Shown piece after piece: positions 18,282-26,193 of a stretch of DNA of 64,000 nucleotides. The first letter of the stretch is position 1; each line of letters starts with the position of its first letter. The DNA comes from CAYTGR01 sp964437445 (GTDB lineage: Bacteria; Chloroflexota; Anaerolineae; B4-G1; SLSP01). The translations under genes and the position numbers were made by a program. Below the pieces are notes generated by a model. It was not told where the DNA came from and made no database searches. It saw nothing but the letters and a program-made list of their open reading frames with translations. Location: contig CAYTGR010000019.1 in NCBI GenBank assembly GCA_964437445.1, positions 11,016-75,015 of the forward strand, in the 5' to 3' direction.

Positions 18282-18325
18282 AGGGGGCGCTGATGAGAAA
18301 CCGGACGGTTTCTCCAGCGCCCCCT
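18282..18325 (-). terminator. Long hairpin terminator
   Basis: AGGGGGCGCTG (18282-18292) pairs with CAGCGCCCCCT (18315-18325), and inside it GAGAAACC (18295-18302) pairs with GGTTTCTC (18307-18314) around a GGAC loop, leaving only a 2-nt bulge. On the minus strand a weak CGTTTTG follows. It separates the PspC gene from the downstream membrane-protein gene. Confidence 0.65.
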
Positions 18326-18356
18326 GAGCTGGTCAGTTAGAGCGGGTTGGGTAGAG

Positions 18357-18539
18357 CTACTTGTGCGGAATGACGAGCCACAAGATGAAGTAGGGCAGCA
18401 GGCCGGGCAACCCGCCGGGGATCAGCAGAATCAAGAACAACAGCCGGAACCAGAAGACGTTGATCCCGAAAAATTCCGCTAACCCACCACACACACCCGC
18501 CACCATGCCGTTTTGTCGCCTGAGTGGATGTCCTGCCAT
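18357..18539 (-). CDS. PspC domain membrane protein
   Basis: 60 aa from ATG 18539 (MAGHPLRRQNGMVAGVCGGL); starts at 18548 (GTG) or 18551 (ATG) are also possible because AAAGGA lies between them. The motif MVAGVCGGLAEFFGINVFWFRLLF and the Pro/Gly-rich second hydrophobic segment are characteristic of the PspC phage-shock family. These are small inner-membrane proteins linked to envelope stress. No PspA gene is nearby. Confidence 0.88.
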   Translation of the reverse strand: MAGHPLRRQNGMVAGVCGGLAEFFGINVFWFRLLFLILLIPGGLPGLLPYFILWLVIPHK

Positions 18540-18635
18540 TTTATTCACCATCCTTTCTGAAAGCCTGTGTTGTGTGGCTTTCACCATGATATTACGCAGG
18601 CTTAGAGTGGAAAGTTGCATGGCGGCGGCAGGCTT

Positions 18636-19631
18636 TTAGTAGCGTAACGGATTCCCTAACGTGCGGGCAGAACGGCCCCGTCCGGCCCAGGGATCTTCGG
18701 TGGTGGTGCTGCGCTTGATGGCGCGCACCCGCCCCCAACGGTCGGCATCCACCAGCCAGATGGTCTCTTCCGGTACCACTTCGCAGGGAGCCGTTTCTTC
18801 GGTCGGAGTGGGCTTACGCGGTTTGAGCCAGATCCGGATACCACCGTCGGCGGGGTTGCGGACGACCTGCAGCACGTCAAAGCGCTCCAGGCTGCCCGGC
18901 CGGGACGGCTCAATGGCCTGGCTCTCGCCATCTTTGATGCTTTTGCCGGCGGTGCGCAAAACTACCTCCAGCAGGCGGTCAGTGTGGACGAAGAGGGGTT
19001 GCGGCACCCGTTCATCCAGCGCGTCCAGGTAGTTTTGGATGGCAAACATGGTTAGACCGATGGTCAGACCGATGAACCCCAGGACATAGGGCAGGGTCAG
19101 GGCTAGCTTTTCCAGCATGGTGTGCGGGTCTTTCAAGATCTCGGCGTAGAGGACGAGCCAAAGCACCAGCAGAATGATCCCTGCAAAGAGGGAAGCCAGG
19201 ATGATCACTAACATGGGCGGGTTATTCTCGCGGTAGATCTGGGCGGCCCAGAAGCGCTCGCGCCAGAAGAGCCGCTTGATGTACAGGACGCGGAACAGGA
19301 TGAGCGAGGCGGCGACCCCCATCCCTGTGCTGAGCAAGTTGAACAGGTGGTAACCCCGCCAGGCAATCACCCATAACCAGGTGCCGAGCATCAGCAGCGG
19401 GGGCAACAGGCCGAAAAATCCGCCCCGCAGGATGAATTGCAGCATCGTCAACTGCTCTTTTTCCCAGGCGCTCACATCGCTGTAACAGCGGGGGCAGAGC
19501 CGCTGGCCGCTGGTTTCCGCGCCGCAATGGTGACAGAGGTTGAGGCTCCGCCCCCCCAGCGGGTTATGGCAGGCCGGGCACAACGTCTCCGACGGATTGT
19601 ATTCTCCCCGACAGGTCCGGCAGATAGGCAT
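18636..19631 (-). CDS. Double zinc-ribbon membrane protein
   Basis: 331 aa. ATG 19631 follows AGGAG. The N-terminus carries two zinc ribbons (CRTCRGEY...CPACHNPL and CHHCGAE...CPRCYSD). Four membrane helices follow (~70-210), then a soluble C-terminal region (~215-331) with an Arg-rich end. There is no enzyme motif. Zinc-ribbon plus membrane architecture is common in Chloroflexota membrane proteins of unknown role. It lies 18 nt downstream of the DUF4139 gene and is probably co-transcribed with it. Confidence 0.75.
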   Translation of the reverse strand: MPICRTCRGEYNPSETLCPACHNPLGGRSLNLCHHCGAETSGQRLCPRCYSDVSAWEKEQLTMLQFILRGGFFGLLPPLLMLGTWLWVIAWRGYHLFNLLSTGMGVAASLILFRVLYIKRLFWRERFWAAQIYRENNPPMLVIILASLFAGIILLVLWLVLYAEILKDPHTMLEKLALTLPYVLGFIGLTIGLTMFAIQNYLDALDERVPQPLFVHTDRLLEVVLRTAGKSIKDGESQAIEPSRPGSLERFDVLQVVRNPADGGIRIWLKPRKPTPTEETAPCEVVPEETIWLVDADRWGRVRAIKRSTTTEDPWAGRGRSARTLGNPLRY

Positions 19632-19649
19632 AGATCTCCTAACGGGTCA

Positions 19650-21566
19650 TTACAAGGCTTTGAGCCGGGTCTCCACCTCGCGCTGGAGCTGCTCGTTCTC
19701 GGCCTTGAGCGCGATTTCCCGGGCCGCCAACGCTTTGAGCTGCTCCTCGGTGGCCTCCAACTGCTCCACATAGCGCACCCGCATCGCGCCTTCCTTGCCG
19801 GTCTGGCCGAGCGCGCCCATGTTTCCCTGGATTTGCTGTTGGGCTTTGTAGATTTTTTCCCGTTCTTGATCCAGCCCGGCCAGCGTGCGCTCGTTCTCGG
19901 CGATTTTCTCCCAGAGCTTCAAAATGGCCGTCACCTGATCGTAGACGGTTTGATTCAGCAGCCCCTGGTTTAAGTACTGCATCAGGTTGGTATAAGATTG
20001 GCGCTGCAGCTGGTCTCGGCGGGTGACCAGCCGCCGTTCCTGGACCCGCAAAGTGGTCTCACCGCGTGCCGGCACCGCAACCTCAAAGCGCAGGTGTTCG
20101 TCGGTGCGCTCGGCCGGCGCTGGCGTCTCAAAGAGATCGTAGTTCGCCTGGCGTGGATGCTCAATCAGTACCTTGACCACTTCGCCGGTGCGGTTGGTCA
20201 GCCGGTACTCCCGCCAGCGCATGTCCCATTCCTCAAAGTGCAGGTAAGCGCCTTTGAACTGCAGCCGCCGGATCTCGCGGCTGCTGCCGCTTTCTTCGCT
20301 GACTTTCAGCCCCAATTCCACGGCATAGGGCACCACAATCTCGCCACCGATGACGGTGAAGGGCAGGATCGCCTCGCCCACGTACTCCCCGCCGTCCAGG
20401 ACGGTGACGGGGCCTCGCTCTAAGGTCAGGCCCGTTTCGTTTTTCAGGCGCAGCGTCGCCACGGGGTGGGCAGCCAGCTTGCTGCCGTTGTAGAGCAGAT
20501 CCTTGCGGTATTTCAGCCCGGCGGAGACGATGGGCACCATTGCCGACTGGCCGCGTCCTACCGTCACCGGTGTGCCGATGACATACTGAAACAGTTCACC
20601 CAGCGCTTCCCCTTTGGCTGTGACTTGCGTGGCCTCGGCCATCTCTTCCAGGTAGAAGTCCGCCTCAGGGGGCGCTGCCATGCTGCGCATTGTATCCATC
20701 ATGTCCATCGTCGGGGCCGACAGATACTGAGGCATAACTTCCGCAAATTCTACCGGGCCAGCGGCGACCCGCTGTTCCTCTTTCACCTCGGGTCGCTTTG
20801 GCGTGAACGGTGTGTAGAGGTCGTAGATGAACGAGATCGGCATCCCGGCCACCAGGGAGAGCGCGATGCCCTGGAGGTCCTCCTCTAAGCGATTGTCAAA
20901 GATGCCCCAGCCCAGGAGCAGGGCGCGAGGCCCGCCTTGGGCCTGGGCGTCCAGGACCAGGCGATAGCTGACCCGCCAGGTTGGGGCGGGAGCGATGTAG
21001 CTCACCAGCAGGTCGTGCTCGCCGGGCGTCAGCCGGATCGTGACCTGGCGATAGGTCTCCTGGCCGAGCGCCGTCTCCAGGAAAAAGCGGAGGTCGGCAG
21101 CCCCTTGCTCATCCAGAATCTCCACGCCCAACACCCGGCCCAGCGGGACCGCCTGGACGTGGGCGGTTTTGTCCAACAGGAGCGAGACCAGCGCGGTGGC
21201 GAGGGGTTGCCGGTCGGGCAATTCGTCCAGGCCCAACAGCTGCCCGGTGGCCTGCTCTTCCTGATCCAGGTGCAGCGTAACCCGCCGGCCGCGCAGGTTG
21301 GCCAGCAGATCGCGCCAGCTGCGGGTGTCGTCCAACCGGATGGTGCAGCCCGCCAGCCGTTCCTCCCGGCTTTGCGGCGTGGCGTAGTCAATGCCCAACA
21401 CCTGCCCGCCGCCCAGATCCAGCGCGGTCAGGCTTTTAAGGATATCGTTCATTTCTTCCACCCGGAAGGCCAGCTGGACTTCTTCGCCACTCAACCGGGT
21501 CCGGCGCTCAAAAAAGCCGACGCCATGTTTGTACAACGTCATGTGAGTAATCGGTAGGATGGTCAC
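19650..21566 (-). CDS. DUF4139 domain protein with C-terminal coiled coil
   Basis: 638 aa. GTG 21566 is chosen because AAAGGAG lies 5 nt upstream. The opening ILPITHMTLYKHGVGFFER is typical of the group. A beta-rich middle region contains YIAPAPTWRVSYRLVL, the core of DUF4139, and the C-terminal ~100 residues (~540-638) are a heptad-rich coiled coil. Family members were named mucoidy-inhibitor-like and have no proven biochemical activity. A good sigma70 promoter with a palindrome over its -35 box lies upstream. Confidence 0.82.
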   Translation of the reverse strand: MTILPITHMTLYKHGVGFFERRTRLSGEEVQLAFRVEEMNDILKSLTALDLGGGQVLGIDYATPQSREERLAGCTIRLDDTRSWRDLLANLRGRRVTLHLDQEEQATGQLLGLDELPDRQPLATALVSLLLDKTAHVQAVPLGRVLGVEILDEQGAADLRFFLETALGQETYRQVTIRLTPGEHDLLVSYIAPAPTWRVSYRLVLDAQAQGGPRALLLGWGIFDNRLEEDLQGIALSLVAGMPISFIYDLYTPFTPKRPEVKEEQRVAAGPVEFAEVMPQYLSAPTMDMMDTMRSMAAPPEADFYLEEMAEATQVTAKGEALGELFQYVIGTPVTVGRGQSAMVPIVSAGLKYRKDLLYNGSKLAAHPVATLRLKNETGLTLERGPVTVLDGGEYVGEAILPFTVIGGEIVVPYAVELGLKVSEESGSSREIRRLQFKGAYLHFEEWDMRWREYRLTNRTGEVVKVLIEHPRQANYDLFETPAPAERTDEHLRFEVAVPARGETTLRVQERRLVTRRDQLQRQSYTNLMQYLNQGLLNQTVYDQVTAILKLWEKIAENERTLAGLDQEREKIYKAQQQIQGNMGALGQTGKEGAMRVRYVEQLEATEEQLKALAAREIALKAENEQLQREVETRLKAL

Positions 21567-21643
21567 TGGTGCTCCTTTCAAGTTAAAGTAGGGCGGTTTT
21601 TTCTGCCAGGTTCACTTTGTTCCGGTTCGGAGGTTACAATTTC

Positions 21644-21671
21644 AGTATAGGTAAATTGAGGGAGAAGTCAA
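21644..21671 (-). promoter_or_regulatory. Sigma70-type promoter of the DUF4139 gene
   Basis: On the minus strand, TTGACT (21671-21666), a 16-nt spacer and TATACT (21649-21644) lie about 80 nt upstream of the start at 21566. Confidence 0.6.
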
Positions 21672-21680
21672 CCGGTTGAC
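21667..21680. promoter_or_regulatory. Perfect palindrome, operator candidate
   Basis: GTCAACCGGTTGAC is a 14-bp perfect palindrome overlapping the -35 box of the minus-strand promoter. The same core, AACCGGTTGA, recurs at 24103-24112 before the DUF427 gene. A dimeric repressor site is a reasonable reading. Confidence 0.5.
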
Positions 21681-21840
21681 AGCTTCCTTGACTGTGCCAC
21701 AATGGGGCAAAGAGTTAGGAGTAAAGAGTAGGAATAATGAAGGGTGTGGCATGTCAAAATCTTGGCCGGTCGTTGATGCGTTGATTATTGTTGGGGGAAT
21801 CCAACATGAACCGGCATCCATCAGCGGTGGGATGAAAACA

Positions 21841-21915
21841 GGCTTGTAGTCAAGCGCTTCAGCGCGGCTCAGACGGCGCTAAAGCGCCTCACTACAAACT
21901 CAGCGCGTTATTTTC
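21841..21915 (+). promoter_or_regulatory. Structured 5'-leader repeat, copy 2 (before fumC)
   Basis: The outer stem GTAGT (21846-21850)/ACTAC (21891-21895) encloses GCGC-TTCA-GCGC (21854-21865) and GGCGC-TAAA-GCGCC (21875-21888), followed by CTCAGCGCGTTATTTTC and then the fumC Shine-Dalgarno. Copy 1 (4492-4571, minus) has the same stems with different loop bases. Confidence 0.55.
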
Positions 21916-21930
21916 GGAGGAGGATCAGGT

Positions 21931-23331
21931 ATGCGGGTAGAGCGTGATTCCATGGGTGAGGTCAGCCTTCCCGACGAGGCGCTATGGGGGGCGCAGACCC
22001 AGCGGGCGCTGGAGAATTTCCAGCTTTCCGGCTGGCGGTTTGGGCGGCGGTTCATCGCCGCGTTGGGGCAGGTGAAGCGGGCCGCGGCGCTGGCCAACGG
22101 CGAATTGGGGTTGCTGGAGCCAGACGTGAGAGACGTGATCGTCGCCGCCTGTGATGAGGTGATCGCCGGCACGTGGGACGCGCAGTTCCCGTTAGATGTC
22201 TTTCAGACCGGTTCCGGCACCTCCACCAACATGAACGCCAACGAGGTCATTGCCAATCGTGCTATTCAACGGTTGGGCGGGACGGTCGGCAGCAAGCAGG
22301 TCCACCCCAACGACCATGTCAACCTCAGCCAGTCCAGCAACGACGTCATTCCTACCGCGATGCACATCGCGGTGACGCTGGCGTTGCGCGACGCGCTGAT
22401 CCCGGCTCTGGTCGCGTTGCAGGCTGCGCTGTTGGAGAAGGCGCAGGCCTGGGACCGGATCATCAAGACCGGGCGGACGCATTTGCAGGACGCCACCCCG
22501 ATCCGGCTGGGCCAGGAATTCGGCGGCTACGCCGCGCAAGTGCAGCACGCCATTGAACGGGCGCTGGTGGCGACCGGAGCACTTTGCGAGCTGCCGTTAG
22601 GTGGGACGGCCGTTGGTACCGGCCTCAACTGTCCGGTGGGGTTCCCGGCGCGGGCGCTGGCCCACCTGAACGCGGCCCTTGGCACCGAGTTTTTGGAGGC
22701 GACCGATCACATAGAGGCCAACGCTACCTGTGATGCCCTGGTAGAGGCTGCGGGCGAGCTCAAGACGATCGCCGTCAGCCTCACCAAGATCGCTAACGAC
22801 ATTCGCTGGCTCGGTTCCGGTCCACGCAACGGATTGGGGGAGCTGCGCCTGCCGGCCGTGCAACCGGGATCGTCCATCATGCCGGGCAAAGTCAACCCCG
22901 TGATGGCCGAGGCGTTGATCATGGCCGCTGCACAGGTGATTGCCAACGAGCTGGCGATCACGTTAGGCGGGCTGGGGAGCATTTTAGAGCTCAATGTGAT
23001 GATGCCGCTTATCGCTCACAATCTGCTGACCGGCATTGAGCTGCTGGCAAATGCTGTGCGGGCTTTCACTGAACGGTGTGTGAGGGGGCTGGAGGCCGAT
23101 GAGCGTCGCTGCCGGGAGACAGTGGAACGCAACCTGGCGCTGGCGACCGCGCTCGTGCCGGCCATTGGTTACGACCGGGCCGCCGCGCTCAGCCAGGAGG
23201 CCTATCGCAGCGGGCGCACCGTCCGCGAGGTGGCCTTAGCGTGGCAGGTGCTCCCGCCCGAGGAACTGGAGGCGCTGCTGGACCCCTGGCGGATGACGGA
23301 ACCGGGGGGGAGTGGCGGTGCCGGCGGGTGA
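21931..23331 (+). CDS. fumC: Fumarate hydratase, class II
   Basis: 466 aa, with GGAGGAGG just upstream of ATG 21931. It has the class II fumarase/aspartase signature GSSIMPGKVNPVMAEAL, the substrate-binding motifs TGSGTSTNMNANEV and SSNDVIPTAMHIA, and GRTHLQDATPIRLGQEF. It catalyses reversible hydration of fumarate to malate as a homotetramer in the citric acid cycle. The length is normal. Its leader contains the structured repeat shared with an unrelated membrane-protein gene. Confidence 0.95.
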   Translation: MRVERDSMGEVSLPDEALWGAQTQRALENFQLSGWRFGRRFIAALGQVKRAAALANGELGLLEPDVRDVIVAACDEVIAGTWDAQFPLDVFQTGSGTSTNMNANEVIANRAIQRLGGTVGSKQVHPNDHVNLSQSSNDVIPTAMHIAVTLALRDALIPALVALQAALLEKAQAWDRIIKTGRTHLQDATPIRLGQEFGGYAAQVQHAIERALVATGALCELPLGGTAVGTGLNCPVGFPARALAHLNAALGTEFLEATDHIEANATCDALVEAAGELKTIAVSLTKIANDIRWLGSGPRNGLGELRLPAVQPGSSIMPGKVNPVMAEALIMAAAQVIANELAITLGGLGSILELNVMMPLIAHNLLTGIELLANAVRAFTERCVRGLEADERRCRETVERNLALATALVPAIGYDRAAALSQEAYRSGRTVREVALAWQVLPPEELEALLDPWRMTEPGGSGGAGG

Positions 23332-23389
23332 GACGGCGCAGGTGGTATGGTCCCATGATGCTAATGCATAGACACGAGCGGCAAATAGC

Positions 23390-24055
23390 GTGAATCCCAT
23401 GACCGACTTCAAAGGTAATCTGTTGGTAGTTGACGATAAACCGGCGAACCTGCGCTTGCTGAGCCGGATCCTGGCCGGGGAGGGGTATAAGGTGCAGCCG
23501 GCGTTGAACGGTCAGCAGGCATTGAGTACAGCGTATACGGAGCCACCTGATCTGATTCTGTTGGACTTGATGATGCCTGAGATGGATGGGTATACGGTGG
23601 CAGCGCAACTCAAGGCCGACCCCCGCACTCAAGAAATCCCCATCATTTTTATCAGTGCTTTAGATGCAGTAGATAGTATCGTCCAGGCTTTTGCGGCCGG
23701 CGGGGTAGATTATATCCTCAAGCCGTTTCGGCCGGCGGAAGTGCTGGCGCGGGTCCAAACACACCTGGCCTTGCGGGCGTTGCAGCGTGAATTACAGCAG
23801 ATCAATCTGGAACTGGCACATCGTAACGCCGAACTGGAAATCCGCAACGCTGAGCTGCAAGAAGCCTTGACGGCCATCAAGACGTTGAGCGGCATCATCC
23901 CTATCTGTGCCTGGTGCGGCCGCAAAATCCAGAATGAACAGGGGCAATGGGTGCCGGTTGAAACCTACCTTGAAGGTCACACCCAGGTGGCTTTTACCCA
24001 TGGCATTTGCCCGGAGTGCAGCCAGAGATTCCTTTTGGGCCGTACTCCCCGGTGA
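23390..24055 (+). CDS. Response regulator with coiled coil and C-terminal Cys-rich module
   Basis: 221 aa from GTG 23390; ATG 23399 is an alternative and neither has a clear Shine-Dalgarno. The receiver domain (~8-125) has acidic residues in VVDDKPAN, acceptor Asp in LILLDLMMPEMDGY and Lys in ILKPF. A coiled coil (~128-165) leads to KTLSGIIPICAWCGRKI and a later CPEC, a four-Cys module that may bind metal. Related modules occur at the ends of receiver or PAS signalling proteins. There is no DNA-binding domain. No cognate kinase is adjacent. Confidence 0.85.
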   Translation: MNPMTDFKGNLLVVDDKPANLRLLSRILAGEGYKVQPALNGQQALSTAYTEPPDLILLDLMMPEMDGYTVAAQLKADPRTQEIPIIFISALDAVDSIVQAFAAGGVDYILKPFRPAEVLARVQTHLALRALQRELQQINLELAHRNAELEIRNAELQEALTAIKTLSGIIPICAWCGRKIQNEQGQWVPVETYLEGHTQVAFTHGICPECSQRFLLGRTPR

Positions 24056-24100
24056 TTGGGGGTTTACAAAACCATAATTATCATATAAAATTATACTAAA

Positions 24101-24112
24101 TTAACCGGTTGA
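24101..24112. promoter_or_regulatory. Second copy of the AACCGGTTGA operator-like motif
   Basis: TTAACCGGTTGA lies between an AT-rich promoter-like stretch (TATACT at 24092-24097) and the Shine-Dalgarno AAAGGAG (24112-24118) of the DUF427 gene. It matches the palindrome at 21667-21680 in its core. Confidence 0.4.
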
Positions 24113-24126
24113 AAGGAGTATGAGCC

Positions 24127-24408
24127 ATGAAAGCGATCTGGAACGGCGTGGTGATCGCCGAGAGTAACCAACCTATCATTGTGGAGGGAAATTACTATTT
24201 CCCGCCCGATTCCGTCCGGCGCGAATATCTGCGCGACAGCGCCACGCATACGACCTGCGTTTGGAAAGGGGTGGCCAGCTACTACGACGTTGTCGTCGGA
24301 GACCAGGTCAACAAAGACGCGGCCTGGTATTACCCGGCCCCCAAAGAGGCCGCCAGGCATATCACCAACTACGTAGCCTTCTGGAAGGGGGTAAAGGTGG
24401 TAGAATAG
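24127..24408 (+). CDS. DUF427 domain protein
   Basis: 93 aa. The start is preceded by AAAGGAG. The whole protein is a single DUF427 domain: MKAIWNGVVIAES at the start, VEGNYYFPPDSV, and CVWKGVASYYDV with AAWYYPAP. These small beta-rich proteins are widespread and uncharacterised. The gene stands alone behind its own AT-rich promoter region with a palindromic operator candidate. Confidence 0.9.
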   Translation: MKAIWNGVVIAESNQPIIVEGNYYFPPDSVRREYLRDSATHTTCVWKGVASYYDVVVGDQVNKDAAWYYPAPKEAARHITNYVAFWKGVKVVE

Positions 24409-24597
24409 AACGGCCTGCATCGGCGTTGGAGGCACGCGAACGACCTGAGCGGCGAATCTCAAGCGGGGCGGTGAGAATGATACCTTACCGTCCCGCTCTA
24501 TATGTGCAAAGGGCGGGGCTCTGCCGCAAGTCCTGGGTGAAATGGCGGTTCCCTGGTCCCCGCTTTCTAACCCCTATTTTCAAAGAGGAGGATTCAG

Positions 24598-26193
24598 ATG
24601 ACACCTGAAGACAAGGTGCTGGTGCTGCGCCACGCCCGGATTTATACCGGTGTGGATGCGCAGCCCTGGACCACGGCGCTGGCCGTGGTCAACGGCCGGA
24701 TTACGGCGACCGGCGAGGCGGCGCTGGCCTGGGCCGCTCTCCCAGGCGCAACCGTGGAGGAGCTGGCGGGCGCTTTGGTGGTGCCCGGTTTCACCGACGC
24801 ACATATGCACTTTGCCTGGTATGCCCAGGCGCTGCAGGAACTGGACCTGCGGGACTTGAGCCGGGCCGACTTCTTGCGGTGCGTGGCGGAGCGCGCGGCA
24901 GTGACCCCGCCGGGCAAGTGGCTCCTCGGGCGCGGCTGGGATCAAAATCTGTGGGCCGATGATCGTTTCCCCACTGCCGCAGAACTGGATGCGGTCGCGC
25001 CCCTGCATCCGGTCGCGCTGGTCGCCAAGAGCGCGCACGCGCTGGTCGCCAACAGCGCCGCGCTCCGGGCAGCCGGTATCACCGCGGCGACCGCTGATCC
25101 GCCCCACGGCCGGCTGGGGCGGACGCCTGACGGTGCGCCCGACGGCATGGCCTTTGAGGCGGCCATGGAGCTGGTCCAGGCCGCGATCCCTGCCCCGTCT
25201 CTCCCGCAGCTGGTGGCGGCCATGGAGTCCGCCCAACCACGTTTGCTGGCGGCGGGTATCACCGGCATCCACGACATGGATGCCGAACCGGCCCTGGCAG
25301 CGTTCCAGACGTTACGGGCAGAGCAACGGTTGCAGGTGCGGGTGGTCAAGTACATCCCGGTGGCCCGGTTAGATGAGGCTTTAGCGCTGGGGCTGCGCTC
25401 CGGGTTAGGCGACGCCTGGCTCCGTTTGGGCGGGCTCAAATTGTTCACCGATGGCGGGCTGGGTACGCGCACCGGGGCCATGCTCGCGCCTTACGAGGAG
25501 GAGCTGGAGAATTACGGCCTCCTGGCTCTGGAGCCGGAGGCGTTGCAGGCCGTTGTGCGCCGGGCCACTGCCGGGGGACTGGCCCTGGCGATCCATGCCA
25601 TCGGTGACCGGGCCAACCGGCTGGCGTTGGACGCTCTGGAGACTGCTCAGCGCGCCCTGGGCGGAATGCCGTTACGCCATCGGATTGAGCACGTGCAAAC
25701 GCTCCACCCTGACGATTTCCCGCGCTTAGCCCAGTTGGGTGTCATCGCTTCCATGCAGCCGATTCACGCAACGCACGATTGGCGGATGGCGGAGCGGTAC
25801 CTGGGCCGGCGCACTGCTTATTCCTACGCCTGGCGCTCACTGCTGACCGCCGGCACGGTGCTGGCTTTCGGCTCCGATGCGCCGGTGGAACCCTTCAGCC
25901 CGTTGTTGGGGCTGTATGCTGCGGTGACCCGGCGCCACGAAGACGGCTCGCCGGGATCGGAGGGCTGGTATCCCGAACAGTGTTTGACGCTGCCGGAGGC
26001 GCTGCGCGCTTACACCTGGGGACCGGCTTACGTCGCCGGGTTGGAGCAAGAGCTGGGACAGCTGGCGCCCGGCTACTGGGCCGACCTGGTAGTGCTGGAT
26101 CGTGACCTTTTCGCTGTGTCGCCGGAGGCCTGGTTGGAAGGCCGTGTGTTGCGCACTATGGTCGGCGGGGTCTGGCGTTATCCAGAACTGTAG
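24598..26193 (+). CDS. Amidohydrolase family protein (YtcJ-like)
   Basis: 531 aa. GAGGAGGA precedes ATG 24598. It shows the amidohydrolase-3 pattern: metal ligands in FTDAHMHFAWY, HAIGDRANRLALDAL, RIEHVQTL and GSDAPVEPFSPL, with a beta-sandwich made from both ends. The family hydrolyses amide or ester bonds in diverse metabolites; the substrate is not predictable. Its 3' end overlaps the convergent GT39-like gene by 16 bp. Confidence 0.92.
   Translation: MTPEDKVLVLRHARIYTGVDAQPWTTALAVVNGRITATGEAALAWAALPGATVEELAGALVVPGFTDAHMHFAWYAQALQELDLRDLSRADFLRCVAERAAVTPPGKWLLGRGWDQNLWADDRFPTAAELDAVAPLHPVALVAKSAHALVANSAALRAAGITAATADPPHGRLGRTPDGAPDGMAFEAAMELVQAAIPAPSLPQLVAAMESAQPRLLAAGITGIHDMDAEPALAAFQTLRAEQRLQVRVVKYIPVARLDEALALGLRSGLGDAWLRLGGLKLFTDGGLGTRTGAMLAPYEEELENYGLLALEPEALQAVVRRATAGGLALAIHAIGDRANRLALDALETAQRALGGMPLRHRIEHVQTLHPDDFPRLAQLGVIASMQPIHATHDWRMAERYLGRRTAYSYAWRSLLTAGTVLAFGSDAPVEPFSPLLGLYAAVTRRHEDGSPGSEGWYPEQCLTLPEALRAYTWGPAYVAGLEQELGQLAPGYWADLVVLDRDLFAVSPEAWLEGRVLRTMVGGVWRYPEL

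Larger units (their letters stand above)
21567..21930. other. Divergent intergenic region, 364 nt
   Basis: This gene-free region separates the minus-strand DUF4139 gene from fumC. It holds a minus-strand promoter (21644-21671), a perfect palindrome (21667-21680), a possible plus-strand TTGACA at 21676 without a clear -10 box, and the structured leader repeat (21841-21915) next to fumC. Nothing else was recognised between 21700 and 21840. Confidence 0.7.
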
